Part shown: piece by piece, positions 1 through 9,498 of the stretch
Numbering within the stretch: the stretch's first letter is position 1
How the letters are laid out: each line of letters opens with the position of its first letter
Assembly: GCA_949448405.1 (NCBI GenBank)
Contig: CASTFX010000014.1
Coordinates: forward strand, 1 to 16,042
Length of the DNA: 16,042 nt
Reading direction: 5' to 3'
Source of the DNA: an uncultured Clostridia bacterium
Lineage (GTDB): Bacteria; Bacillota; Clostridia; TANB77; CAG-508
The notes under the pieces: generated by a model
The model's input: the letters and a program-made list of their open reading frames with translations, nothing else
Told to the model about the DNA's origin: nothing
Databases searched by the model: none
Made by a program: the position numbers and the translations under genes

Positions 1-3000
1 GTTATTATCAATAGGATATAATCTTGAAGAAAATAAATTAACAGATACCTATTATGATTTACTTGCATCAGAAGCAAGACAAGCAAGTTTAATTGCAATA
101 GCAAAAAAAGATATAGAAGCAAAGCATTGGAATAACTTGAGTAGAACACTTACAAAACTTGATAAATATAAAGGTCTTATATCATGGTCAGGAACAGCAT
201 TTGAATATCTAATGCCAAATATAAATATTAGGAGATATAAGGGTAGCTTATTAGACGAATCTTGTAGGTTTATGATAATGAGTCAGCAAAAATATGCAGG
301 AAGGCTTGGTATACCATGGGGGATATCAGAAGCGGCTTTTAACTTAAAGGACTTAAATTCAAATTATCAATATAAAGCATTTGGTGTTCCATGGCTAGGA
401 TTGAAAAGAGGTTTAGCAGATGAAATGGTAGTATCAAGTTATGGTACTGTACTTGCTATAACTGATTATCCAAAAGAAGTAATTCAGAATTTAAAGAAAC
501 TTGAAAGTGAAGGCATGTATGGAAAATATGGATTTTATGAATCAATAGACTATACACCATCAAGGTTGCCAGTTGGAAAAACAAAAGCAGTTGTAGAAAC
601 ATATATGGCACACCACCAAGGACTGATATTATTATCTATAAATAATTTAATAAATGATAATATATTTCAAAAGAGATTTATGAATAATCCAGAATTAAAG
701 GCAATAGATATTTTACTTCAAGAGAGAATGCCAAGAGATATGCTAATAACTAAAGAGAAGAAGGAAAAAACAAGGAAAATAAAATATGCAGGTTTTGATA
801 ATTATGTAGAAAATGTATATACAAAAGTTGAGCCATATCTTAGAAAAGCAAATATTATGGCAAACGAGAATTATCGTATATGTATAAATGATAAAGGGGA
901 AGGATACAGCAAATATAAAGATATTCTAATAAACAAATATAAGGAAACAAAAAACATACCTCAACGGAATATTTTTCTATATCAGAAATATTAGGAACAA
1001 CAAGGTTTGGAAAGCAAATTTTGAAGATAAAGATAAGGGAAGATATGAAGCAGTATTTTCAGAAGACAAAGCGAAATTTATAAAAGTAAAAGAAAATATA
1101 GAAACTGAAACTAAAATAGTTGTTGCAGAAAATGAAGGAGTAGAAATAAGAAGTATCAAAATCAAGAATAACTCAAACAAAGATGAAACATTAGAAGTAA
1201 GTGGGGTTTTTGAACCCGTACTTTCGAGAATGGAAGATGATAATGCTCACCCAGCTTTTAATAATTTATTTTTGAAATATAGTTTATCAGAAGATGGAGA
1301 TTTGATAGTAAAAAGAAATAAAAGAGGAGACACAAATGAAATATATTTAGGAAGCAATTTATTTGTAGAAAATGACAAAGGTGGAGAATTAGAGTATGAA
1401 ATAGATTCTTATAAAGCATATAAAATGATAAAAAACGGAATGCCATTTTCAAAAGAAATAGGGCTTGTAACAGACCCATGTATTGCATTAAAACACAAGA
1501 TAAAATTACAAGCAAATGAAGAAATAAGATTAAATTTAATAATTAGTGTATCTCAAAATATAGAAGAAGTTTTGCAAAATCTAAAATACTATAAAATACA
1601 AGAAAATGTTGATAGAGAGTTCAATATTGCTAGAGTAAAAGCAGAAGAAGAGGCAAGGTATTTATCACTAAGCAGTAAAGACTTAAATACTTTCCAAAAC
1701 CTTATACCATATATTGTATTCCAAAATCCAATGAGAGCAAATTATTTATCACAGCTTGCAGATAAGAAATATAAACAAAGTGATTTTTGGAAATATGGAA
1801 TTTCTGGAGATTTACCTATAATTCTAGTACTAATAAAATCAGTAAATGATATATATGTAGTCAAAGAGATTTTAAAAGTACATGAGTATTTAAGAATAAA
1901 AGGAATAAATACAGATTTAATAATATTAGATTATGAGAAAAATGTGTATGAACAATATGTAAAAGAACAAGTAATACAAGAAATATTAAATATGCAGATA
2001 GGGTATCTTCAAAATATTAGTGGAGGAATATATTTATTAAATAAAAATGAAATAGAGGATGAGGATTTATTCAAGTTTAGAGCTAATATAATAATTCCTG
2101 CAAATAAAGGCAGTGTACAAGAAGCAATAAAAGAAATGGAAGAAGAATATAAATCTAAAATCAAAAACATTGGAAATGAAAAGTTATCAGATGTTAGTGT
2201 TCCAGAATTTGAACAAATAAAGCCTAATATAGATTTATCAAAACTAAAATACTACAATTCACTTCGGAGGATTTTCTGAAGATGGAAGAGAGTATATAAT
2301 TAAAATTAATAAAGAAAATACAACGCCTGTACCTTGGAGCAATATACTTGCAAATAAGAAATTTGGAACAGTAGTAACAAGTAACATGGGTGGTTATACT
2401 TGGAGTAAAAATAGTAGGCTTAACAGAATAACAAGTTGGGTAAATACGCCTGCAAATGATATTCCGTCAGAAATAATATATTTAAAAGATATAAACTATA
2501 AAAAAACTTGGAGTTTAAATTTTTCTCCTAAACCAGATGATAATGACTATTATGTAATATATGGTTTTGGATATGCAAAATTCTATCATGCAAGCCTTGG
2601 AATAATACAAGAGACAGAAATTTTTGTCCCAGAAGAAGATAGTATAAAGGTAAATCTTATAAGATTAAAAAACACCACTTCTGAAAAAAGACCATTGAAA
2701 CTCGTATACTATATAAAACCAGTACTTCGGAGAAGATGAAATAAAAACAGATGGATATATAGATATAAATTTTAAGGATAATATAATTTATGCAAATAAT
2801 ATTTATGGAGAAAATTTATCACAAAATGTATATGTATCAAGTAGTGAAATGATTTCTTCATATACAGGAAACGATATATCTTTTGTCGGAAATGGCGATT
2901 TAGAAAATCCACTAGGAATAGAAAAAGTAGAACTAAGCTGTGAAAATTCATTAGGTACAAAGTCATGTATTGCAATAGAAATAGAGATAGATTTAGAGCC

Positions 3001-4635
3001 ATATGAAGATAAAAATATAGTACTAATGCTAGGAGAAGAAGCTGAAAAAGGAAATATTACAGATATAGTTAAGAAATATAGGGATATTGAAAACGCTAAA
3101 GAAGAACTTAGAAAAGAAAAAGAATATTGGAATAATCTTTTAAGAAAAGTACAAGTAAAGACACCAGTAGAATCAATGGATATTATGCTAAATGGATGGA
3201 TTATATATCAGACAATTGTATGTAGGCTATATGCAAGAACTGGTTATTATCAATCAGGTGGAGCATTTGGATTTAGAGACCAACTACAAGACACTTTAGG
3301 AGCAAAATTTGCATCCTCAAACACACTAAAAGAGCAAATAATAAAACACTCAAAGCACCAGTTTGAAGAAGGAGATGTAGAACACTGGTGGCATGATGAA
3401 ACAGAAAGAGGAATTAGAACAAGATTTTCTGATGACCTTTTATGGCTTGTATACAGCGTGTGTGAATATATAGAATTTACAGGAGATTATAGTATATTAG
3501 ATGAAGTTACTCCATATATAAAAGGTAATATTTTAAATGATAATGAAGATGAAAAATACGATTTATATATGCGAAGTGAAAAAGAAGAAAGTATCTACAA
3601 ACACTGTATAAATGCAATAGAAAAATCACTAAAATTTGGAGAAAATGGTTTGCCTAAAATTGGTTCAGGAGATTGGAATGATGGCTTTAGTACAGTTGGA
3701 AATAAAGGAAATGGTGAGAGTGTTTGGCTTGGATTTTTCCTATATAATATATTAGATAGATTTGATAAGATATGTGAAAACGCTGGAAAAACAGAGTATA
3801 TAAAGAAATATGAAGGAATTAAAGAAGAACTAAAAAGAGCATTAAATACAAATGCTTGGGATGGAAGATGGTATAAAAGGGCATTTACAGATACAAAAGA
3901 AGTACTTGGAAGCTCTGACAATGAAGAATGCAAAATAGATAGTATTGCTCAAAGCTGGTCAGTCATTTCTAATGCAGGAGATAATGATAAAAAGTATATG
4001 GCAATAGAGAGTTTAGAAAATTACCTAGTAAATAAGGAAGTTCGGAATAATAAAATTATTTGATCCACCATTTGAAAATAGCTCTATAGAACCAGGATAT
4101 ATAAAATCATATTTGCCAGGTGTTAGAGAAAATGGAGGACAATATACACATGCGGCAATATGGGCAGTAATTGCAGCAGCAATGCTTAATTTAGGAAATA
4201 AGGCTTATGAATTTTATAGGATAATAAATCCAATAGAACATGCTAAAACAAGTGAGTTACTATATAGATATAAAGTAGAACCATATGTAATTGCAGCAGA
4301 TATATATGGTTGTTCAAACTTACTTCGGACGAGGTGGATGGACATGGTATACAGGTTCAAGCAGTTGGTTTTATAAAGCAGGTATCGAATATATATTAGG
4401 ACTTAGAATAGAAGAAGGAATGTTAACAATTAAACCTTGTATTCCAAAGGAATGGAAGGAGTATAAAATAAGATATCAATATGGAACAAGCATATATAAT
4501 ATAACAGTGAAAAATCCTAATGAGAGTGATGCAAATGAGGTAAAAGAATTTTTTGTAGACGGAGAAAAAATAGAAGAAAAGAGGATAAAATTAATAGATA
4601 ATGGAAGAATATATGAAGTAGAAATCATAATATAG
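1..4635 (+). CDS. Cyclic beta-1,2-glucan synthase-like protein, GH189-like plus GH94 part, 5' truncated by window, five +1 frameshifts at CGG
   Basis: The gene enters the window already in frame (first full codon at 2), and 1,542 residues are visible once five +1 shifts are applied. Residues 1-240 match the glycoamylase-like/GH189 transglycosylation region of NdvB-type synthases (LLSIGYN, YYDLLASEAR, SWSGTAFEYLMP, GIPWGISEAAF, TYMAHHQG). The rest is GH94-like: beta-sandwich repeats (NSL-GGFSEDGREY, KPVL-GE) and a catalytic barrel with GDWNDG near nt 3668-3685, the motif that carries the general-acid Asp in GH94 phosphorylases, then PPFENSSIEPGYIKSY, VRENGGQYTHAA and GRGGWTWYTG. In the family, such proteins make or trim beta-1,2-glucans; the GT84 part expected upstream lies outside the window. 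The frame breaks at 965, 2265, 2728, 4043 and 4326, each on an in-frame CGG, and family sequence resumes directly after each. There are no other stops or indels, so decay is unlikely. The exact product (cyclic glucan or oligoglucan phosphorolysis) cannot be told from this part. Confidence 0.88.
962..968 (+). other. +1 frameshift site 1: CAA CGG A
   Basis: Zero-frame reading of CGG as Arg runs to TAG at 992-994. Skipping C965 gives Q then GGA (966-968) and GIFFYIRNIRNNKVW, the expected GH94 N-terminal strand sequence. The rejoined frame stays open to site 2. Confidence 0.9.
2262..2268 (+). other. +1 frameshift site 2: CTT CGG A
   Basis: Read in frame, CGG is followed by AGG ATT TTC TGA. Skipping C2265 gives NSL-GGFSEDGREY, which matches the NGLGGF motif of NdvB/GH94 proteins residue for residue with no extra amino acid. 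Confidence 0.93.
2725..2731 (+). other. +1 frameshift site 3: CTT CGG A
   Basis: Read in frame, CGG is followed by AGA AGA TGA. Skipping C2728 gives YYIKPVL-GEDEIKTDGY, matching the family pattern ExVLG. The same GTACTT-GGA context without the C occurs at 3902-3910 in the same gene and is not shifted. Confidence 0.92.
4040..4046 (+). other. +1 frameshift site 4: GTT CGG A
   Basis: Zero frame reaches TGA at 4061-4063. Skipping C4043 gives V-GIIKLFDPPFENSSIEPG, the highly conserved substrate-binding stretch of GH94 enzymes. Confidence 0.93.
4323..4329 (+). other. +1 frameshift site 5: CTT CGG A
   Basis: Zero frame runs to a stop at 4374-4376. Skipping C4326 gives L-GRGGWTWYTGSSSWFYKAG, a near-invariant GH94 motif. 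The next codon, CGA, is read as the conserved Arg of GRGGW, so CGA is decoded normally while CGG is not. Confidence 0.94.
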
Positions 4636-4752
4636 CAGATAGTCAAAAAGACTAAAAAACAATGAAAATCAACTTTTTAGACATGTAATATTTTTGTAAT
4701 GAAAATGTAATAATCATTTTTTGATTAGAGAATATTGAAGTTTTTTAAAGTC

Positions 4753-4791
4753 AAAATAAATCTGTTGCAATTGCAACAGATTTATTTTTTT
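4753..4791 (+). terminator. Palindrome with T-tract, likely terminator after the glucan synthase gene
   Basis: Bases 4753-4788 form a perfect 36-bp palindrome centred between 4770 and 4771 (core TGTTGCAATTGCAACA) and run into seven Ts. This fits an intrinsic terminator, possibly bidirectional. It lies about 45 bp upstream of nrdD and just upstream of a TATAAT, so the TGTTGCAA/TTGCAACA core could instead, or also, be an operator. Confidence 0.65.
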
Positions 4792-4798
4792 CTTGAGA

Positions 4799-4804
4799 TA
4801 TAAT
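4799..4804 (+). promoter_or_regulatory. Possible -10 box of the nrdD promoter
   Basis: A perfect TATAAT lies 29 nt before the nrdD start codon, followed by a short leader with AGGGGG. The hexamer 17 bp upstream (ACAGAT) is a poor -35, so an activator or the overlapping palindrome may matter. Confidence 0.4.
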
Positions 4805-4833
4805 TTAGTAAGACAAAAGAAGGGGGAATAAGA

Positions 4834-7026
4834 ATGAAGATAATTAAAAGAGATGGAGCAATAGTAGAATATAACCCAGATAAGATTAGAACAGCTATAA
4901 ATAAAGCAAATAACGAGGTAAGAGGTAGAGAAAAAGCTTCAAAAGAAGATATTGAAGATATAATTAGATATATTGAAGATTTAAATAAAAAAAGAATATT
5001 AGTAGAAGATATACAAGATATTATAGAAGAAAAATTGATGGATATTGGTAAATATCAACTAGCAAAAAAATATATAACTTACAGATATACAAGAGAGTTA
5101 ATTAGGAAGGCAAATACAACAGATCAGTCTATTAAAGAGTTGATTGAAGGAGAAAGCGAATATTGGAATAATGAAAATTCTAATAAAAATGCTAAAGTTG
5201 TAACAACACAAAGAGACTATTTAGCAGGTATTACAAGTACAGATATAACAAGGAGATTTTTACTTCCAGAAGAAATTGTAAAAGCGCATGATGAAGGAAT
5301 AATACATTTCCATGATGCAGACTATTTTGCGCAAAATGCATTACATAACTGTGATTTAATTAACTTAGATGATATGTTACAAAATGGTACAAATATAAAT
5401 GGAGTAATGATAGAAAAACCACATAAATTTTTAACAGCAATGACAATCGCAACACAAATTATTACAGCAGTAACATCAAGCCAGTATGGTGGGGCAACAG
5501 TTACAATGACACATTTAGCACCATTTGTAAGAGATAGTTATAATATATATTTAAAAAAATATAAAGCGAGAAATTTAAGTAAAGAACAATGTGAACAATT
5601 TGCAAAAGAAGATTTAGCAAAAGAAATAAAAGATGGAGTACAAACATTCCAATATCAAATAAACTCTATGACAACAACAAATGGTCAATCACCATTTTTA
5701 AGTGTATGTTTATACTTAGGTGAAACAGATGAGTACAAAGAAGAATTGGCAATGATAATAAAAGAAATGCTAGAACAAAGAATTATTGGAATGAAAAATG
5801 AGAAGGGTGTATATATAACACCAGCATTCCCAAAACTTCTATATGTTCTAGAAGAAGATAATATGAAAAAAGATAGCAAGTATTGGTATTTAACAGAAAC
5901 AGCAGCAAGATGTACTGCTAAGAGAATGGTACCAGACTATATTTCTGAAAAAGTAATGTTAGAGCTTAAAAAGAATGAAAATGGAGAGGGAGAATGTTAT
6001 CCTTGCATGGGATGTAGATCATTCTTAACACCAGATAGAGGAATTAGTCGTGGAAATGTAGCAAAAGCTAAGAACTATGTGGAAGGTAAAGGAAAATACT
6101 ATGGAAGATTTAATCAAGGTGTTGTAACAATAAACTTAGTAGACGTAGCATTATCTTCAAAAGGAGACATAGATAAATTCTGGAATATATATGAAGAAAG
6201 ACTTGAATTATGCCATAAAGCTTTACAATTAAGACATGAAAGATTATCAAAAGCAACTAGTGATGTTGCACCTATACTTTGGCAATATGGAGCATTAGCT
6301 AGACTAGAAAAAGGAGAATCTATCCATGATTTATTACATGGTGGATATTCTACAATATCTTTAGGATATGCAGGACTTTATGAATGTGCAAAATATATGA
6401 CAGGTAATAGCCATACAGATAATGGAAAAGGAAAAGAATTTGCACTAGAAATAATGCAAAAATTAAATGATAAATGCAAAGAGTGGAAAGAAGCAGAAGA
6501 TATTGATTATAGTGTTTATGGAACACCTATTGAAAGTACAACATACAAATTTGCTAAATGCTTGAAAGATAGATTTGGAATAATTAAGGGAGTAACTGAT
6601 AGAGATTATATAACAAATTCTTATCATGTACCTGTATTTGAAGATATAGATGCATTCTCAAAATTAAAATTAGAAAGTGAATTCCAAAAATTAAGTCCAG
6701 GTGGAGCTATATCATATGTTGAAACACCAAATTTACAAAATAATTTAGAAGCTGTGCTTCAAATTATAAGATTTATTTATGATAATATAATGTATGCAGA
6801 GATAAACACAAAATCAGACTACTGCCAAAAATGTGGATTTGATGGAGAAATATTAATAGATGATAATTTAGATTGGTATTGCCCAAACTGTGGAAATAAA
6901 GACCATAATACATTAAATGTAGCAAGAAGAACATGTGGATATATAGGAAGTAATTTCTGGAATAAGGGAAGAACACAGGAAATAAAGGAGAGGGTATTAC
7001 ACCTTGATAACAAAGATGATGAATAA
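4834..7026 (+). CDS. nrdD: Anaerobic ribonucleoside-triphosphate reductase
   Basis: This is the class III reductase, a cytoplasmic glycyl-radical enzyme that reduces NTPs to dNTPs without oxygen. Its 730 residues match the usual 700-780. Residues 1 to about 95 form an ATP-cone (IKRDGAIVEYNPDKI) for allosteric control of activity. Near the C-terminus are a zinc site of four cysteines (C664, C667, C683, C686) and the radical loop RRTCGYIG, with the radical glycine at about 702. The start ATG has AGGGGG seven bases upstream. It contains no in-frame CGG and no frame break, making it a clean internal control for the broken genes on both sides. Its activase nrdG lies 246 bp downstream. Confidence 0.97.
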   Translation: MKIIKRDGAIVEYNPDKIRTAINKANNEVRGREKASKEDIEDIIRYIEDLNKKRILVEDIQDIIEEKLMDIGKYQLAKKYITYRYTRELIRKANTTDQSIKELIEGESEYWNNENSNKNAKVVTTQRDYLAGITSTDITRRFLLPEEIVKAHDEGIIHFHDADYFAQNALHNCDLINLDDMLQNGTNINGVMIEKPHKFLTAMTIATQIITAVTSSQYGGATVTMTHLAPFVRDSYNIYLKKYKARNLSKEQCEQFAKEDLAKEIKDGVQTFQYQINSMTTTNGQSPFLSVCLYLGETDEYKEELAMIIKEMLEQRIIGMKNEKGVYITPAFPKLLYVLEEDNMKKDSKYWYLTETAARCTAKRMVPDYISEKVMLELKKNENGEGECYPCMGCRSFLTPDRGISRGNVAKAKNYVEGKGKYYGRFNQGVVTINLVDVALSSKGDIDKFWNIYEERLELCHKALQLRHERLSKATSDVAPILWQYGALARLEKGESIHDLLHGGYSTISLGYAGLYECAKYMTGNSHTDNGKGKEFALEIMQKLNDKCKEWKEAEDIDYSVYGTPIESTTYKFAKCLKDRFGIIKGVTDRDYITNSYHVPVFEDIDAFSKLKLESEFQKLSPGGAISYVETPNLQNNLEAVLQIIRFIYDNIMYAEINTKSDYCQKCGFDGEILIDDNLDWYCPNCGNKDHNTLNVARRTCGYIGSNFWNKGRTQEIKERVLHLDNKDDE

Positions 7027-7045
7027 ATTTTAAAAATAATTGTTT

Positions 7046-7166
7046 CAGGAGATTATTAATAATTTTTCTTGCGTCCCCACTTAAGAAAATGTATATCGCT
7101 AAAGCTCAAACATTTTCTAAAGCGGTCCCCTCAACGTCTATCGAAAAATTATTAATTAATCTCCTG
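7046..7166 (+). repeat. 121-nt palindromic element, possible structured RNA or MITE, between nrdD and nrdG
   Basis: The outer arms 7046-7068 and 7143-7166 are inverted repeats of 23-24 nt that pair completely except for one extra T. Inside, 7084-7092 (AGAAAATGT) pairs with 7110-7118 (ACATTTTCT). The inner strands carry two direct GTCCCC copies (7073-7078 and 7125-7130), the only GC-rich words in the spacer. The right end is not followed by a T-tract, so it is not a simple terminator. It could be a structured non-coding RNA, a processing hairpin or a MITE-like repeat. I do not recognise a known family and see no clear target-site duplication. Confidence 0.6.
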
Positions 7167-7194
7167 CACATAAATTTAAAATTAAATTATTGGG

Positions 7195-7217
7195 GAGATT
7201 AATATATATATAATCTC
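7195..7217 (+). other. AT-rich inverted repeat upstream of nrdG
   Basis: GAGATTA (7195-7201) and TAATCTC (7211-7217) are inverted around an alternating TA core. It could be a weak hairpin or a regulator site. Its function is unknown. Confidence 0.35.
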
Positions 7218-7246
7218 TTTACATAGATTTTTATTTTTGTAATAAT
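7218..7246 (+). promoter_or_regulatory. Candidate nrdG promoter
   Basis: TTTACA (7218-7223) and AATAAT (7241-7246) are spaced by 17 bp, each one mismatch from consensus, and start codon 7273 follows at a sensible distance. In DNA this AT-rich such matches also arise by chance. Confidence 0.35.
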
Positions 7247-7272
7247 AGAAATAAATATAGTGAGGAAATAAG

Positions 7273-7761
7273 ATGAGATATAATAAGATTAGAAAAATGG
7301 ATATTTCAAACGGACCAGGTGTCAGAGTGTCAATATATATGCAAGGCTGTGCTTTTAATTGTAAAAATTGCTTTAACCCTGAAACACATAACTTCCAAGG
7401 AGGGAAAGAATTTACTGATGACACTATAAATAGAGTGTTAGAATTATGCAGTAATGAAAATGTAGAAGGATTATCAATCCTTGGTGGAGAACCAATGCAC
7501 CCCAATAATATTGATGGTACAACAAAACTTGTAAAAGCTTTTAAAGAAAAGTACCCTGAAAAAAATGTATGGGCTTGGTCAGGATATAAATTCGACCAAG
7601 ATTTAAAAGATAAAGAGGTTGTAAATTATTTAGATGTTTTAGTAGATGGACAATATGTAGATGAGGCAAATAACCCAACACTAGAATGGAAAGGTTCAGA
7701 AAATCAAAGAGTAATTGATGTTAAAAAAAGTATACAAAATCATGAAGTAATAACTTTATAA
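7273..7761 (+). CDS. nrdG: Anaerobic ribonucleotide reductase activating protein (radical SAM)
   Basis: This short radical SAM activase (162 aa, usual for NrdG) cleaves S-adenosylmethionine to place the glycyl radical on NrdD. The 4Fe-4S motif is C26-x3-C30-x2-C33 (GCAFNCKNC), followed by LGGEP at about residues 74-78, the SAM-binding GGE element. The N-terminal DISNGPGVRVSIYMQGC is characteristic. The start ATG has TGAGGAA a few bases upstream. It lies in the standard nrdD-nrdG order but is separated from nrdD by a palindromic element, so it may have its own promoter or rely on processing. A CGG at 7311 is out of frame (AAC GGA) and does not disturb reading. Confidence 0.96.
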   Translation: MRYNKIRKMDISNGPGVRVSIYMQGCAFNCKNCFNPETHNFQGGKEFTDDTINRVLELCSNENVEGLSILGGEPMHPNNIDGTTKLVKAFKEKYPEKNVWAWSGYKFDQDLKDKEVVNYLDVLVDGQYVDEANNPTLEWKGSENQRVIDVKKSIQNHEVITL

Positions 7762-7774
7762 ATGTTTTTAAGAA

Positions 7775-8882
7775 ATGGACAAAAGAATGGAAAGAAAAAC
7801 TAATTTAGAAGTTTTAAGAATAATATCAATGGTTATGATTATAGCACACCATTATGCTTTACATAGTGGATTTGATTTTCTAAGTAATATAACAATAAAT
7901 CAAGTAATTGTACATATTTTAACTTTATTTGGAAAAGTTGGTGTAGCTCTATTTATATTAATTTCAGGATATTTTTATGATAAATCAAATTTTACAGTAA
8001 AAAAGTTCATAAGTTTGATACTGAAAGTATGGATATATTCTGCATTAGGAATAATATTGGGAATAATAGTTAATGATAATAGAATAAATCCAATAAGTAT
8101 AATACGTTCTATCATGCCAGTTATAACACGGACATTATTGGTTTGTTAATTTATATCTTTTGTTATATATTTTTTCACCATATTTAAAAGGTATTATAGA
8201 AAGATTTTCTAAAAAAGAATTAAGTAAACTCATAATAACAATATGTATAATATATTTTGGACTTGCAACTATTCCTATATCATATATGTTAGATAGTTAC
8301 ATTATTGAAGGAATAGTGATATATTTAATAGGAGCATACATAAATAAATATAAAGAAACATTTAGAATGAATAATATAAAAAGATTAGGGTTAATTGTGG
8401 CTTTAATTATTCTTCTAATTATAGTAACTTTTATTGTAGATATATTACTTAAAGACATAATAGTAGTAGAATGGTTTGTCGGAAATCTATGGAATCTAAA
8501 TAGTCCAATAATATTGCTAATATCAATTTTAATATTTAATGTATTTAAGGATTTAAATATTAAGGAGAATAGAATTACAAATAAAATTGCTAGTACAATG
8601 TTTGGAGTGTATTTATTCCATGAGAATATTTATATAAAAGATATAATTTGGAAAAGTATAGTTAAAGGAAGTGTGTATGCAAATTCACCTTGGTTAATTA
8701 TAAATTCAATGATAGGAATAATTGGAGTGCTTATAGCATGTATAATCATTGAATTTTTGATTCAAAACATAATACAAAAGAACATAATGAAATTACTTGA
8801 AAAGATATCAAAGAAGCTTTTGAATACAAAGTTTGTTAGCAAAATAAAAGGTGGAATAAAGAATATAAAGTTTGAAATGTAA
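7775..8882 (+). CDS. Acyltransferase 3 family membrane protein, one +1 frameshift at CGG
   Basis: Rejoined, this is a 368-residue multi-pass membrane protein of the acyltransferase 3 family, whose members (WecH and OatA-type) move acyl groups onto cell-surface sugars or glycans. The opening TNLEVLRIISMVMIIAHHY contains the family's N-terminal Arg and the catalytic-type His (about 25/26), followed by about ten hydrophobic segments. At 8129 an in-frame CGG leads to a quick TAA; skipping its C gives T-GHYWFVNLYLLLYIFSPYL, the conserved YWF..YL..Y..SP block of the family. The rest stays open to the stop at 8882 and ends in a Lys-rich tail. It starts 13 bp after nrdG with no strong Shine-Dalgarno; an alternative ATG is at 7787. 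The acceptor is unknown. Confidence 0.9.
8126..8132 (+). other. +1 frameshift site 6: ACA CGG A
   Basis: In-frame CGG at 8129-8131 is followed by a TAA stop at 8147-8149. Skipping C8129 restores GHYWFVNLYLLLY. The P-site codon ACA differs from the CTT/GTT seen at other sites, so re-pairing of the P-site tRNA is an unlikely common cause. Confidence 0.91.
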
Positions 8883-8900
8883 TAAGGAAAGGACACGATT

Positions 8901-9443
8901 TTGAAGAGAATTTATATTATATTAACATACTCAGGAACTTTAGTTTCTAGAATAGTGAAATTTTATACTAAAAGACCATATTCTCATGCATCTATTGCAT
9001 TAGATGAAGGACTTGATAAAATGTATTCTTTTGGAAGACTGCACCCATACAATACATTTATAGCTGGGCTTGTGCATGAGAAAATATATTCAGGAACTTT
9101 TAACAGATTTAAAAATACAAGAGCTGCAATATATTGGATAGAAGTGACAGATGAGCAATTTGATCAGATGAAAAAAGTCATAGAGCATATGTATATAAAT
9201 AGAAAAAAATACAAATTTAATATGATAGGATTATTTTTAGTAAGTCTTAATAAAAGAAGGATTAAAAAGAATTTCTTTTATTGTGCAGAATTTGTAAGAC
9301 ATGTACTTCAAAGTGCAGGAATAGGTAAGGATTTACCAGAAATAATAAAGCCAGAAGACTTCAAAATGCTAGATGGAATTAGCATAAAATATGAAGGGCT
9401 TCTTAGAAGTTATAATGGAAGTAAAATAGTACTTGAAAAATAA
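8901..9443 (+). CDS. Permuted papain-like (YiiX/NlpC-P60 relative) hydrolase
   Basis: This is a 180-residue protein of the circularly permuted NlpC/P60 (LRAT/YiiX-like) type. The catalytic His lies in RPYSHASIAL (H29) and the nucleophile Cys in NFFYCAEFV (C128), in the permuted order His before Cys. Members are thiol amidases, acyltransferases or lipid-active enzymes, and the substrate here cannot be inferred. There is no clear signal peptide, although the first residues are hydrophobic. I chose the TTG start at 8901 because AAGGAAAGG lies about eight bases upstream and IYIILTYSGTLVSRIVKF is the expected beginning. It follows the acyltransferase by 18 bp and is probably co-transcribed. It has no in-frame CGG. 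Confidence 0.78.
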   Translation: MKRIYIILTYSGTLVSRIVKFYTKRPYSHASIALDEGLDKMYSFGRLHPYNTFIAGLVHEKIYSGTFNRFKNTRAAIYWIEVTDEQFDQMKKVIEHMYINRKKYKFNMIGLFLVSLNKRRIKKNFFYCAEFVRHVLQSAGIGKDLPEIIKPEDFKMLDGISIKYEGLLRSYNGSKIVLEK

Positions 9444-9461
9444 TGAAAAAGAATATATAAT
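9433..9461 (+). promoter_or_regulatory. Strong sigma-A type promoter for hpf
   Basis: TTGAAA (9433-9438), 17 bp, then TATAAT (9456-9461) is close to a consensus housekeeping promoter. The -35 lies inside the last codons of the upstream gene. The predicted leader is about 30 nt and carries AAAGGAGAG. Confidence 0.7.
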
Positions 9462-9498
9462 AACAATATAAAATAAACAAAAAGGAGAGAAATAAGTT

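Noticed and set aside
1258..1515. Minus-strand open frames throughout the window
   Set aside because: They are low-complexity hydrophobic shadows of AT-rich + strand genes with no ribosome binding sites or recognisable motifs.
4291..4340. Independent start of the last glucan synthase segment at ATG 4291
   Set aside because: That ATG lies inside the previous frame, has no ribosome binding site and gives non-family residues until GRGGW. The frame is better joined at CGG 4326.
7130..7150. Hammerhead-like GTC...CGAAA words in the nrdD-nrdG element
   Set aside because: The CTGATGA core is missing and the stem order does not fit, so no ribozyme was called.
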